From: Methanosarcina sp. KYL-1
GTDB lineage: Archaea > Halobacteriota > Methanosarcinia > Methanosarcinales > Methanosarcinaceae
NCBI RefSeq assembly: GCF_024372725.1
Contig: NZ_VOUA01000003.1
Span: 1 to 64,000 of the forward strand
Direction: 5' to 3'
Length of the DNA stretch: 64,000 nt
Shown here: piece after piece, positions 17,881-26,757 of the stretch
Numbering within the stretch: position 1 is the stretch's first letter
Layout: every line of letters starts with the position of its first letter
Position numbers and translations under genes: made by a program
Notes under the pieces: model-generated
The model's database searches: none
What the model was told of the DNA's origin: nothing
What the model saw: the letters and a program-made list of their open reading frames with translations, nothing else

Positions 17881-18031
17881 TACCAGAACCCGGTCATTCT
17901 GTGAAATCCACCTTCAATCCATTAAAAACACCGATATCTTTTTTATCAGGAAGGGATTCAACAGATTCAGGCAAAAAATTCATTATACCTTTGTTTTTCT
18001 GATACTAAAAAATAGATTTCAGGTCCAAGCA

Positions 18032-18835
18032 ATGCAAAACATCCTCTCAGTCCAGTCCCTTACAAAGAAGTTCGACGACTTAACCGCCGTGGACGGCATC
18101 AGCTTCGATGTCGAAGCCGGTTCTATCTTTGCTTTCCTCGGCCCGAACGGCGCAGGCAAGTCCACGACCATCAAGATGCTCACGACCGTCCTCAAGCCCA
18201 CAAGCGGGGAAATCCGGATAAACGGCTTCAATGTCCTTAAAGAGCAGGACAAAGCCCGCTCCTCTTTTGGCATAGTCTTTCAGGACTACAGCCTGGATAG
18301 CGAGCTTACCGCTTACGAAAACATGGTATACCATTCCGTGGTCTACAAAGTCCCAAAAGCAGAAAGGGACGAGAGGATCAAAAATGCCCTGCAGATTGTC
18401 GGGCTCTGGGACCGGCGGGACGATTTCGTGAAAAAGTACTCCGGCGGGATGAAGCGCAGGCTTGAAATTGCCCGGGCGCTTGTCCACTACCCGAAGGTCC
18501 TTTTCCTGGACGAGCCCACGGTTGGCTTAGACCCCCAGACAAGGAAGTCCATCTGGAACCACATAATGACTTTGAATGAAGAAAGGGGCATGACGATTTT
18601 CCTGACCACGCACTACATGGACGAAGCCGAAGCGATGGCAGACAAAATAGCAATCATCGACCACGGTAAAATAATCGAGTCCGGGACCCTGGAAGAGATC
18701 ATGGAAAGGACGGAAACCGAATCCTTAGAAGAGTCCTTCCTGAAACTTACCGGGAGGGACATCCGGGACGAAAACGGAAATGGAGGAAGTAAAATGCGAT
18801 TTATGAAGAGCATGGGCAGGAGGCACGGGCATTGA
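18032..18835 (+). CDS. ABC exporter ATP-binding protein, DrrA type
   Basis: The 267-residue protein has a Walker A GPNGAGKST near residue 35, signature YSGGMKRRLEIARALV near 140, Walker B VLFLDEPTVGLD near 160 and the switch histidine in LTTHYMDEAE. The layout and C-terminal extension match the daunorubicin-resistance DrrA subfamily, which powers export of drugs or lipids. The start is the ATG at 18032. Its stop overlaps the TTG start of the permease gene, so the two proteins are made together. Confidence 0.93.
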   Translation: MQNILSVQSLTKKFDDLTAVDGISFDVEAGSIFAFLGPNGAGKSTTIKMLTTVLKPTSGEIRINGFNVLKEQDKARSSFGIVFQDYSLDSELTAYENMVYHSVVYKVPKAERDERIKNALQIVGLWDRRDDFVKKYSGGMKRRLEIARALVHYPKVLFLDEPTVGLDPQTRKSIWNHIMTLNEERGMTIFLTTHYMDEAEAMADKIAIIDHGKIIESGTLEEIMERTETESLEESFLKLTGRDIRDENGNGGSKMRFMKSMGRRHGH

Positions 18836-19584
18836 TCGAAGTAATCTACATCCTGTGGCTGCGGCAGCTCAAGCACTACTGGCGCTCAAAAGCCCGGCTG
18901 ATAGGCTCTCTCGGGCAGCCCCTCCTTTTTATGGTCGCCTTCGGCTTCGGGTTCGGGCCCATGTACACCAGAGCCAGCGGCGGGGCAAATTACATGGACT
19001 ACCTGGCCCCCGGGATAGTCTCCATGTCGATCCTCTTTACAGCCGTCTTTTCCGGGCTTGAAGTCATCTGGGACCGGCAGTTCGGTTTCCTGAAAGAGAC
19101 CTTCGTAGCCCCTATCTCCAGGACTGAAATCATGATCGGAAAAACCCTTGGAGGCGCAACCATTGCCATGATCCAGGGCCTGATCGTGCTCAGCCTGACC
19201 TATGTGCTGGGGTTCCGGGTCCCGGGCTTAGGGAGCCTGGCGCTCGGGCTCGTTTTCATGTTCCTGATAGCCCTCTTCTTCACGGGCCTGGGCCTTACCA
19301 TCGCCTCGAAGATGGACGACATGCACGGCTTTCAACTGATCATGAACTTCCTGATCATGCCCATCTTCTTCCTCTCCGGAGCCCTCTTCCCCCTCGAAAA
19401 CCTGCCCCCGGCAATCTACTTCATCAGCAGGATCGACCCCCTCACCTACGGGGTGGACGGCCTCCGGGGAGTCCTGACAGGGATGAACATGTTCGGGATC
19501 TATAACGACCTGGCAGTAATCGTTGTGCTGTCTGCCCTCATCTGCACGATCGGGACATTGCTATTTTCGAAGATCGAAGCGTAA
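18832..19584 (+). CDS. ABC-2 type permease, DrrB type
   Basis: The 250-residue protein has about six membrane segments and the ABC-2 pattern (LYFGFGFGPM-like first loop, ETFVAPISRTEIMIGKTLGG, and the late FFLSGALFPLENLPP motif). It is the membrane partner of the upstream ATPase and presumably exports a hydrophobic compound. It starts with TTG at 18832, overlapping the ATPase stop by four bases. Confidence 0.9.
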   Translation: MIEVIYILWLRQLKHYWRSKARLIGSLGQPLLFMVAFGFGFGPMYTRASGGANYMDYLAPGIVSMSILFTAVFSGLEVIWDRQFGFLKETFVAPISRTEIMIGKTLGGATIAMIQGLIVLSLTYVLGFRVPGLGSLALGLVFMFLIALFFTGLGLTIASKMDDMHGFQLIMNFLIMPIFFLSGALFPLENLPPAIYFISRIDPLTYGVDGLRGVLTGMNMFGIYNDLAVIVVLSALICTIGTLLFSKIEA

Positions 19585-19670
19585 GCAACCTTCTTCTCTT
19601 TTGAGAATGAGAGCTTGATCGGAGTAAATAGCGTAAATTAAATACCAATATTGCCCTATTCACGTCGTTA

Positions 19671-19680
19671 GTGTATATAT
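19671..19680 (+). promoter_or_regulatory. TATA box of the LysE-type exporter gene
   Basis: GTGTATATAT lies about 26 bases before the GTG at 19702, the usual distance to an archaeal transcription start. The mRNA may therefore be leaderless or nearly so. Confidence 0.5.
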
Positions 19681-19701
19681 GTGCAATTTGAGGTATAATA
19701 C

Positions 19702-20334
19702 GTGGGCATGGCAGATATTATTGAGTTTTTATTCTTAGGATCGTTTCTGGGCCTAGCTGCAGGAATGTCTCCAGGTCCACTATTAGCGATAACTATCTCT
19801 GAAACTCTGCAGCACGGCAAATGGGAAGGGATAAAGGTTGCAATATCCCCTTTGATTACAGACTTGCCAATAATTTTATCCGTACTGTTTGTTCTCTCCC
19901 ATTTGACAGGTTATAATTCTACTATCGGAATTATTGCGTTTTTCGGGGCATCATACCTTATATATTCAGGAATTGAATCGCTGAAAATCAAAAAGGACAG
20001 TGTGGAATTAAATTTAGAAAAGAAAGATGCCCTTAAAAAAGGAGTTATTGTCAATTTCGGGAACCCACACCCGTATATATTCTGGCTCTCCATAGGCGGG
20101 CCAATCATTTTTAAAAGTTTAAACACGCATGTCTGGGCTACAATCTTATTCGTAGCCGGGTTCTATATCTTTCTTGTAGGGTCAAAGGTAATTGTTGCGT
20201 TAATTGTAGAAAGGTCAAAATCTTTCATTAACAGTAAATATTATTTTTCCATTATCCGCACTCTGGGAATTGCACAGATTGTATTCGGACTGACTTTTAT
20301 TAAAGTGGGCCTTAATTCATTGAATGTAATTTGA
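19702..20334 (+). CDS. LysE family amino-acid exporter
   Basis: The 210-residue protein has about six membrane segments and the LysE/RhtB N-terminal signature GLAAGMSPGPLLAITISE. The family exports amino acids or similar small metabolites by proton exchange; the substrate is unknown. Either the GTG at 19702 or the ATG at 19708 could be used, and the TATA position favours the GTG. Its base composition is more AT-rich than the ABC genes beside it. Confidence 0.87.
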   Translation: MGMADIIEFLFLGSFLGLAAGMSPGPLLAITISETLQHGKWEGIKVAISPLITDLPIILSVLFVLSHLTGYNSTIGIIAFFGASYLIYSGIESLKIKKDSVELNLEKKDALKKGVIVNFGNPHPYIFWLSIGGPIIFKSLNTHVWATILFVAGFYIFLVGSKVIVALIVERSKSFINSKYYFSIIRTLGIAQIVFGLTFIKVGLNSLNVI

Positions 20335-20368
20335 AGTGGTCACCGTTCACGTTTCCAATTTAAGCTAT

Positions 20369-20560
20369 GAAAGGAGAACAGAGAATGGGGAACGGAGAAA
20401 GGGGAACGGAGAAAGGAGAACAGAGAAAGGGGAACGGGGAAAGGGAAAGAAGAAAGGGGAAAGGGGAAAGGGAAAGAAGAAAGGGGAACGGAGAAAGGGA
20501 AAGAAGAAAGGAAAAAGGGAACAGGGAACAGGGAAAGGAAAAGGAAAGAAGAGAGAATAA
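20369..20560. repeat. Purine-only tandem repeat tract
   Basis: Nearly 200 bases consist almost entirely of G and A on the plus strand, built from short units such as GGGGAACGGAGAAA and GGGAAAGAAGAAA. Such a polypurine tract can form triplex or other non-B DNA and may block transcription between the two convergent genes. Frames across it encode only Arg/Lys/Gly/Glu runs. Confidence 0.85.
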
Positions 20561-20565
20561 AGGTT

Positions 20566-21471
20566 TCACCACACGCTTGGGCTATACTCAAACTCGAGCT
20601 CATCAACCTTTTCTACGGGGAGGCCCAGCTTTTCAAACATCTCCCTAAACACTGCCCTGTATTCCTCTTCAGGGATCTTTTTTCCGGCGCTGGCTCTGTG
20701 CATTAGAATGTCTGCACGTACAAATCCGGAACTGCTCACATGAAGAGTATATCTGTTGAAGTTATGGCTACTGCTGACGGAAATCTCGGGGACAATGTAA
20801 GCTATATACCCTATCTTCTCTCCATCTCTGTAGAATTCTTCATCGTTCCACATTCCGGAGTTGATAATATTTTTCGTACTGCTCTGATTCAGGTAGGCAT
20901 AGATTGCCGGAAAATCTACACTTCCGTTTGTCGCGAGGTTTGCATGCCACTGCTGCGCCGCTCCCTCAAGCTTTAGCCTTTCAAGGAACTCCTGGGAGCC
21001 AGTTTCGTTCAACCCTAAACTCAGCTCTAACATATCAAGCATCCATGAGTCATCTGGAAACTCGGAAGGCTCCAGCGGCGTAGAAATATCTGAATGACTG
21101 TAATTAAAGAGTGTGACAATCGTTTCTGGACCGTCATATTTGCAAAACTCAAGGTAAGTATTTTCATTGTAGTAAAGCTCAACTCTGTGCACCCTGTAAC
21201 CGTTCTGAAACCTTTCCTCAAGGGCTTCAACATTCCCGGGTTCGATTAGGTTTGTCTCATTGAGCCTGATCCAGCCGTCTGTATCATATCCTGAGGCCTC
21301 TGCTTTTGCAAGCACCGAGTCAAAATCAATCGAGCCGATGTAAAGCTCATTTCCGTCATAAGAAGCCTGGTCAGAAAGGATTAATATTGCAGCAAAACCC
21401 CCGTAAAAAAGTATAATCAAACCCACAGGGATCAGCAGTATATATAGTAAAATTTTTAAGGTTTTATCCAT
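20566..21471 (-). CDS. Hypothetical membrane-anchored protein
   Basis: An N-terminal hydrophobic anchor (residues 5-30, MDKTLKILLYILLIPVG) precedes a mostly polar 270-residue extracytoplasmic domain. I do not recognise a family. The frame is open to 21513, but the ATG at 21471 places the anchor at the N-terminus and I prefer it. The 3' end stops a few bases from the polypurine tract. Confidence 0.65.
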   Translation of the reverse strand: MDKTLKILLYILLIPVGLIILFYGGFAAILILSDQASYDGNELYIGSIDFDSVLAKAEASGYDTDGWIRLNETNLIEPGNVEALEERFQNGYRVHRVELYYNENTYLEFCKYDGPETIVTLFNYSHSDISTPLEPSEFPDDSWMLDMLELSLGLNETGSQEFLERLKLEGAAQQWHANLATNGSVDFPAIYAYLNQSSTKNIINSGMWNDEEFYRDGEKIGYIAYIVPEISVSSSHNFNRYTLHVSSSGFVRADILMHRASAGKKIPEEEYRAVFREMFEKLGLPVEKVDELEFEYSPSVW

Positions 21472-22077
21472 GTTCCAACCCTCTGATCTTCCAAAGCTCT
21501 GATTTCGTCCCATTCAGCAAGATACCCCTTACTTAAAAATCCGGCATATCAGGAGGAAGCTTCAGGACTCCTGATTCAAGGACGGTTAAATTTCACCTGC
21601 ATTTGGTGAAAAAACCTCTTTTAACTTTCATTAATAGTTAGTCTGTTCTTTTATATTTTTTGATTATTTAATCAGGTTGTATTTTTAGGTTGTCTACTGT
21701 TACCTGGTTGATGTCTCTGAGTAAAAAGAGAAAAAAACTGGTTTGAAATCTGAAATCCTGAATTCTGACCCGTACAACCATATTAGGCATACGAAACCAT
21801 TTTTGTCACGCTCGACGAAGGAGAGCGGTCTTTTTCAAAAAGACAAAAAAGAAGAAGAGAAGGAGCTAGAGAGCAGCTAATCACAAAGCAGCTACTAAAT
21901 AAGCTTAAAAGGCTCAGAAACTTGTCTTAAAAAGTTTAAAAACTCTTCATTCGGGCTTAAGTGCTTTCTCAGGGTTTTTTGGAAAAATCGGTCGCCTCTG
22001 CGACCGGTGTGAGCGCGGGGTAGTTAAACAGCTGATCCCAGGCCCCACTTCATTATTTTATAACCAGGCAAGTATTT
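21472..22077. other. Gene-free spacer with hairpin copy 4
   Basis: No coding signal is visible. An inverted pair 'gtctttttcaaaaagac' near 21829-21845 forms a small hairpin, and the recurring CGGTCGC hairpin lies at 21989-22006. Confidence 0.55.
21975..22022 (+). ncRNA. Repeated hairpin element, copy 4
   Basis: CGGTCGC (21989-21995) pairs with GCGACCG (22000-22006) around CTCT, with GGAAAAAT before and GTGTGAGCGCGGGG after. It matches the three other copies in layout while the stem sequence covaries. Confidence 0.5.
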
Positions 22078-22302
22078 TCACCCAACATGAAACAGCGAAG
22101 AGCCATCTTCTTCATTTATGTTGCCGGGATATTCGCGGTATACTACGTATTTGCCGTTTGCCTTTTTTATGCATCTGGCCCCGAGCCAGCTCTTTTTTAT
22201 CATGACTTTTCTTTTCTCGGCATCGGATTTATTAAGCCCGAAATAGCTCAGCTCATCGAGCATGTAGGTTTTGCCGTTAAATTCTCTGAAGGTTTTGTGC
22301 AT
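22078..22302 (-). CDS. Small conserved hypothetical protein
   Basis: The 74-residue soluble protein is rich in Lys, Tyr and Arg (FREFNGKTYMLDELSYFG, then KKANGKYVVYREYPG). From memory it resembles a short Methanosarcina protein family of unknown function. It starts with ATG at 22302 and has no close operon partner. Codon pattern and charge distribution look coding. Confidence 0.6.
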   Translation of the reverse strand: MHKTFREFNGKTYMLDELSYFGLNKSDAEKRKVMIKKSWLGARCIKKANGKYVVYREYPGNINEEDGSSLFHVG

Positions 22303-22615
22303 TTTTACCAGACCATGTGATTTCTGGACTTTAAACTTATCACTTCAATTAGTGGTTTTAGTGGATAAATATAATTTCTATCGGCAACTCTGGAGCTTGA
22401 GGATATGGACATGCTGGAGCAGAGGCTGGCTAATGCTCCGAACAGGCTTATTTTTCTACCTTTGAGGGGCATGAGGAGTGCAGATGATCGGAATGGAAGC
22501 ACAAGACATCTGACGTGGAGAGGTTACAGGCAGGACAACACCTCCGGCTTAGAACTGTTTCCGAAGCTGACAAGTAATAGGTTGAAGATAACATTTAATT
22601 GGGGGATTGATCCGG
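22303..22615. other. Gene-free spacer
   Basis: A weak open frame (22405-22677) crosses this stretch but has no recognisable protein and overlaps the flavodoxin gene. I see no repeat or promoter. Confidence 0.5.
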
Positions 22616-23149
22616 ATGCAAATCAAAGTTCTTGTGGCTTATGCTTCCAGGTATGGTTCAACGCAGGAAGTGGCTGAAGCAATCGCGATAACTTTGCGTG
22701 AAAATGGCCTTGTGGTAGATCTTGAGCCCATGCGAGAAGTAAAGGTCCTTGAAGGATACACCGCGGTCGTGATGGGTGCTCCACTCTACATGCTTCACTG
22801 GCACAAGGACGCGCGCGGTTTTCTGTCTCGGCACCGTGAAGCCCTCAGGGATCGGCCAGTGGCTATTTTTGCTCTCGGCCCGTTTCATGATGAGGAAGAG
22901 GATTGGAAGGAAGCGCGCGAACAGCTCGATGAAGAGCTTGCGAAGTTCCCGTGGCTTACGCCCATCGCTATTGAAATATTTGGCGGCAAGTTCGACCCTG
23001 CAAAGCTACGCTTCCCTGACAACTTAATTGCCATTCTGCCGGCAAGCCCTTTACGCAAGATGCCAGCAAGCGACATCCGAGATTGGACGGCGATCCGTGC
23101 CTGGGCGAACGACCTGGCCATGCAGCTTCAGCCTGCTTTGCCACAATAA
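22616..23149 (+). CDS. Flavodoxin domain protein
   Basis: The 177-residue protein begins with the flavodoxin P-loop VAYASRYGSTQEVAEAI that binds the FMN phosphate, followed by MGAPLYMLHWHKDARGF, and resembles HemG or menaquinone-associated flavodoxins. It is likely a cytoplasmic electron carrier. The ATG at 22616 follows GGGGGATTG; a start at 22607 is less likely. Codons are richer in CGC, GCG and CGG than in the neighbours and the bacterial-like C-terminus suggests acquisition by transfer. Confidence 0.85.
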   Translation: MQIKVLVAYASRYGSTQEVAEAIAITLRENGLVVDLEPMREVKVLEGYTAVVMGAPLYMLHWHKDARGFLSRHREALRDRPVAIFALGPFHDEEEDWKEAREQLDEELAKFPWLTPIAIEIFGGKFDPAKLRFPDNLIAILPASPLRKMPASDIRDWTAIRAWANDLAMQLQPALPQ

Positions 23150-23215
23150 TTCACATATTCGCATCCTGGCAGGGAGCAAGCTATGAAACTTGAATCCACT
23201 TATCGTTCCCTTAAG

Positions 23216-23998
23216 TCAAGCAGGAAACTCAAGTTCCAGCCCAACCGGGCAGTGATCTGACCCCATTACCTCAGAAAGTATCGATGCGGATTTAACATTC
23301 TCTTTCAGATTTTCGCTCACGAAAAAGTAATCAAGCCGCCATCCCACATTTCTTTCCCTCGCCCGGGTCCGCACGGACCACCAGGAATAGTTTTCGCCAT
23401 TCTGGTTAAACATGCGGAAAGTATCAAGGTAGCCGGCGGCCAGGAACTTGTCCATCCAGGCCCGCTCTTCGGGGAGGAAGCCCGAGGTGGTTTCGTTTTC
23501 TTTTGGCCTTGCCAGATCGATTTCTTTGTGGGCGGTGTTTACGTCTCCGCAGATGACGAGTTTTTTGCCTTCGGCTTTCAGGGCGTTTGCGTAGTCCAGG
23601 AAGGCTTCGTAAAAGGCCATCTTGTAGTCCAGGCGTTCCCGGGAGGCTTTGCCGTTCGGGAAGTAGATGTTCATGAGGGTAAAGTCCTCGTAGTCAACCC
23701 TGATAAAGCGGCCTTCACTATCAAAGTCCTCGATCCCCATACCGGTCTCGATATTCAGGGGCTTTTCTTTGGAAAAGAGGCCGACCCCACTGTAACCCTT
23801 CCGCTCGGCGGAGACGAAGTAATTGTGGTAGCCGGGTATGTTCTTGACTTCCCGTGGGAGCTTGTCAGGGGAGGCTTTTGTTTCCTGGATGCAGATAATG
23901 TCGAATTTCTGATCCAGCAGGAGCTCCAGGAAGCCTTTTTTCATGGAGGCCCGAAGCCCGTTTACGTTCCAGGAGATGATGTTGTAGTGGCCTGGCAT
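23216..23998 (-). CDS. xth: Exodeoxyribonuclease III / AP endonuclease
   Basis: The 260-residue enzyme shows the complete XthA signature set: [10 protein letters not shown] near the N-terminus, CIQETKA with the metal-binding Glu near residue 38, [13 protein letters not shown] near 148, and the catalytic [10 protein letters not shown] at the C-terminus. It cuts DNA at abasic sites in base-excision repair and trims 3' ends. Length and motifs are full. ATG start at 23998. Confidence 0.96.
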   Translation of the reverse strand: MPGHYNIISWNVNGLRASMKKGFLELLLDQKFDIICIQETKASPDKLPREVKNIPGYHNYFVSAERKGYSGVGLFSKEKPLNIETGMGIEDFDSEGRFIRVDYEDFTLMNIYFPNGKASRERLDYKMAFYEAFLDYANALKAEGKKLVICGDVNTAHKEIDLARPKENETTSGFLPEERAWMDKFLAAGYLDTFRMFNQNGENYSWWSVRTRARERNVGWRLDYFFVSENLKENVKSASILSEVMGSDHCPVGLELEFPA

Positions 23999-24334
23999 TT
24001 TTCTACCTCTTTCTGGGTTTTTTATGTTATGTTGGTTAAAGAAATATTTAGGGTTATTCAGAAGGTGTTATTCTCAGGAAAGAAAAATTTGGAAAAAATT
24101 TACTGAAAAAGTTTCCGTAAACATTTTCATGGGAATTTTTCAGTTAACAACTCAAGGGAAAATATTCAGGGAGCACTTGCATAAAATTTAATAGATAAGG
24201 GGGACATTATTTTAATAAGTTAAGCAGAAAGAGTTTAAACATTTATAGTGCTTGATAGCTATCTTAACTCTAAATTTTATCTCAGAGTATTTTAGAGTGC
24301 ACAAAAAGTTAAGTTGACAAAACAGGGAAATTAC
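23999..24334. other. Gene-free spacer between xth and the cache-cupin gene
   Basis: Mostly AT-rich with no open frame of note. The stretch GGGGGACATTATTTTAATAA near 24199 and the run to 24300 presumably hold the promoter of the downstream gene. Confidence 0.5.
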
Positions 24335-25390
24335 ATGAACTTAATAAAAATAATGTGTGGGATGCTCGCAGTCGCCCTTGTCCTGGGAATTCTTACCAGT
24401 GGGAGTCCGGGTCCCGAAAGTCTGGACGATCCGACATCCGGTTCGGAAGAACCTGCAATTGAAGCTGGGAAAGCTGCTCCGGAAGGGGTGGGAACAGCTC
24501 TGGCTGCAGCTGAATCCGTCGAAGAAATGCCTGTAGCAGAAGATAATGCTGTGCAGGCTAGTGCTGTACAGGAGCCCGGCCTGCCCGAACCCCCTTACAT
24601 TGAGGGGGAAAGTGAGCTGGCAACTAAACAGCAGGACATCGAAAACAAGGTAAAGGCTACGGCCAGGCTGCTTGAAAGCCAGGGAGAGGAGTTATTTCCG
24701 GATTTAAGGGAGGAAGACTCTGCCTGGTTCCACGATGACTTCTACATTTTTGTGTGGAATACCAGCGGGACTCAGGTAGTCTACCCCCCGGACAGCGCCA
24801 GTGAAGGCAAGGATATGAAAGGGCTCATGGATGCCGGGGGCAAGCCCATCGGAGAACTCTTCATAGAAACAGCCCTGAGCAAAGAAGGCGAGGGCTGGAT
24901 AGATTACAGCTGGAAGAAAACTAAGAGCTCCGAGCTTTCCCGCAAGTACACCTTTGTCAAAAGAGCTTCAGTGGAAGGGCGGTCCTACCTTGTAGGAACA
25001 AGTTTTTACGCGGACGACTACATAATCTCAAGGAACCTTGACGAATGCGAGTACCTTGACGACCCCGGAAATATCCACGTTACCGAACTCTTACACCCTA
25101 AAAACTTCAACCGGGACCTTGGCATTGACTACAGTGTTGCCCATTCCATTATAGAACCGGGAGAACATATCGAGCCCCATTTGATGAAAAACCCGGAGGT
25201 CCACTATGTCCTCGAAGGGGAAGGTTTGCTCTACATTGACGACATCCCTGTCGAACTGCGCCCCGACCAGCTCGTGTACATCCCCGCAGGTGCGGTCCAG
25301 GCCACATACAACACAGGAAACACGACCCTTGAGTTCCTGGCTATAAACCAGCCGGCATGGTCAGAGAAAAACACAGAGGTCTTTGACTGA
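24335..25390 (+). CDS. Membrane-anchored cache-like sensor fused to a cupin domain
   Basis: After a hydrophobic N-terminal segment (residues 3-22) come a Gly/Ala/Glu linker, a single-cache-like domain (about 95-235, with the motif FYIFVWNTSGTQVVYPP and GKDMKGLMDAGGKPIG) and a C-terminal cupin barrel (about 255-345, with EPGEHIEPHLM and YIPAGAVQATYN). The cupin has the H-x-H-like ligands and late Pro-Ala-Gly expected of a metal or small-molecule binder. The combination without a kinase or methyl-accepting domain is unusual. The ATG at 24335 follows AGGGA and is preferred over a TTG at 24314. Confidence 0.75.
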   Translation: MNLIKIMCGMLAVALVLGILTSGSPGPESLDDPTSGSEEPAIEAGKAAPEGVGTALAAAESVEEMPVAEDNAVQASAVQEPGLPEPPYIEGESELATKQQDIENKVKATARLLESQGEELFPDLREEDSAWFHDDFYIFVWNTSGTQVVYPPDSASEGKDMKGLMDAGGKPIGELFIETALSKEGEGWIDYSWKKTKSSELSRKYTFVKRASVEGRSYLVGTSFYADDYIISRNLDECEYLDDPGNIHVTELLHPKNFNRDLGIDYSVAHSIIEPGEHIEPHLMKNPEVHYVLEGEGLLYIDDIPVELRPDQLVYIPAGAVQATYNTGNTTLEFLAINQPAWSEKNTEVFD

Positions 25391-25479
25391 AACCTCAAAG
25401 ATTTCTAAAAAAGATAATAAAGATGCCAGGCTCGCTTTTGTCCTGGCTCTCTAAAAGTCTCCGGCTTGAATAAGGAAAT

Positions 25480-25583
25480 AAAACCCTATGATAGAAAACC
25501 CTATGATAGAAAACCCTATGATAGAAAACCCTATGATAGAAAACCCTATGATAGAAAACCCTATGATAGAAAACCCTATAATA
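25480..25583. repeat. 15-bp tandem repeat, seven units
   Basis: The unit AAACCCTATGATAGA is repeated about seven times, the last with one change. It lies between the cache-cupin gene and the MscS gene, just upstream of the MscS start. Confidence 0.92.
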
Positions 25584-25616
25584 GTGGTTTAATACGGAAA
25601 GGGCTTATTATTATTT

Positions 25617-26579
25617 ATGGGGGTAATTCGGGGGCTTAATACTCTTATTTTTCTAATCTTGATTTTCCTGGTCGCATATGCCCGGTATTTCACCGATTTT
25701 TTTATTGAAAGCCAGGTGCTGCTTGATGCTCTTTTGAACTCTCTCATCGTGATCCTGCTGGCGTATACGGCAAACAGCCTTGCCGGGGACTTCATCCGGA
25801 GGAAAGTCTCGGATACCAAAGACCGCTACACCTTCAGAAAAACCGTATCCACCCTCCTGAGCCTCTTTGCTTTTGCCGCCCTCTTTGCTATCTGGTTTGA
25901 GGAGACGGCTACCCTGGTTATCGCCTACGGGATTTTAAGTGCAGGTGTTGCAATAGCGCTTCAGGACCTGCTTAAAAGTGTGGCCGGAGGGATCATCATT
26001 TTCGTGTCCAGGCCTTTTAAGGCAGGGGACAGGATCCAGGTGGGGGACTGCATCGGAGACGTGCTTGACATTGGGAACTTCAGCACCAAACTCATGGAAA
26101 TCAGGGAATGGGTGGACGCGGACCAGTACACGGGAAGGATCATCCAGCTCCCGAACAGCTTTGTTTTGAGTGAAAATATAAAAAATTATACCAGGGATTT
26201 TTCCTTTATCTGGGACGAAATCAAGATCATGCTGATCTACGGCAGCAACTGGAAAAAAGCCGAAGAAATAGCCCTCAAAATCTCAGGGCCCGTTATCGGG
26301 GAATTCGAAGCCCTGGCAAGAAAGGAACTCCAGCGCATGGGGGAGAAATATTTCATCACCACATACGATGTGCAGACGAAACTCTACACGAAAATAGAAG
26401 AGAACTGGATCGAAATGCGGCTCAGGTACGTGGTCGAGCCCAGGAAAAGGAGGGCAGTCAGCCACCTCCTTATCTCTAACCTGCTGCAGGCTTTTGAACA
26501 GGAAGAAGACATAATGGTGGGGACCGCATCAAGCATCGATATTCTGGACAGCTCGCATATAACCGTCGAACGGAAATGA
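25617..26579 (+). CDS. MscS family mechanosensitive channel
   Basis: The 320-residue protein has about four membrane segments, the pore-helix region (ILSAGVAIALQDLLKSVAGGIIIFVSRP split across TM3) and the beta-domain motif PFKAGDRIQVGD. MscS channels release osmolytes when membrane tension rises. The C-terminal domain continues with LPNSFVLSENIKNYTRD and a soluble vestibule. The start is the ATG at 25617, preceded by the 15-bp repeat and an AT-rich stretch. Confidence 0.92.
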   Translation: MGVIRGLNTLIFLILIFLVAYARYFTDFFIESQVLLDALLNSLIVILLAYTANSLAGDFIRRKVSDTKDRYTFRKTVSTLLSLFAFAALFAIWFEETATLVIAYGILSAGVAIALQDLLKSVAGGIIIFVSRPFKAGDRIQVGDCIGDVLDIGNFSTKLMEIREWVDADQYTGRIIQLPNSFVLSENIKNYTRDFSFIWDEIKIMLIYGSNWKKAEEIALKISGPVIGEFEALARKELQRMGEKYFITTYDVQTKLYTKIEENWIEMRLRYVVEPRKRRAVSHLLISNLLQAFEQEEDIMVGTASSIDILDSSHITVERK

Positions 26580-26599
26580 TCTTTCATTCGTCAACGATC

Positions 26600-26757
26600 C
26601 ATCATTTGTAAATGATCTGTTGTTGGTAAATGATCTGTTGTTGGTAAATGATCTGTTGTTGGTAAAATCTGTTGTTGGTAAATGATCTGTTGTTGGTAAA
26701 TGATCTGTTGTTGGTAAATGATCTGTTGTTGGTAAATGGTCTGTTATTCGTAAATGA
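26600..26757. repeat. 18-bp tandem repeat fused to the 3' end of the M4 peptidase gene
   Basis: The unit GATCTGTTGTTGGTAAAT is repeated about eight times, one copy shorter. The rightmost unit grades into the final codons and stop of the minus-strand peptidase gene, which suggests the array grew from the gene end. Confidence 0.9.

Larger units (their letters stand above)
17085..18031. other. Large gene-free spacer with several repeat families
   Basis: Almost a kilobase without a credible gene separates htpX from the ABC exporter. It holds a repeated 'catttccgctgcttc' near 17200-17260, hairpin copy 3 (17370-17405), a 48-bp direct repeat (17407-17502), a 16-bp array (17651-17710) and a 34-bp repeat (17800-17880). 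Confidence 0.65.
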
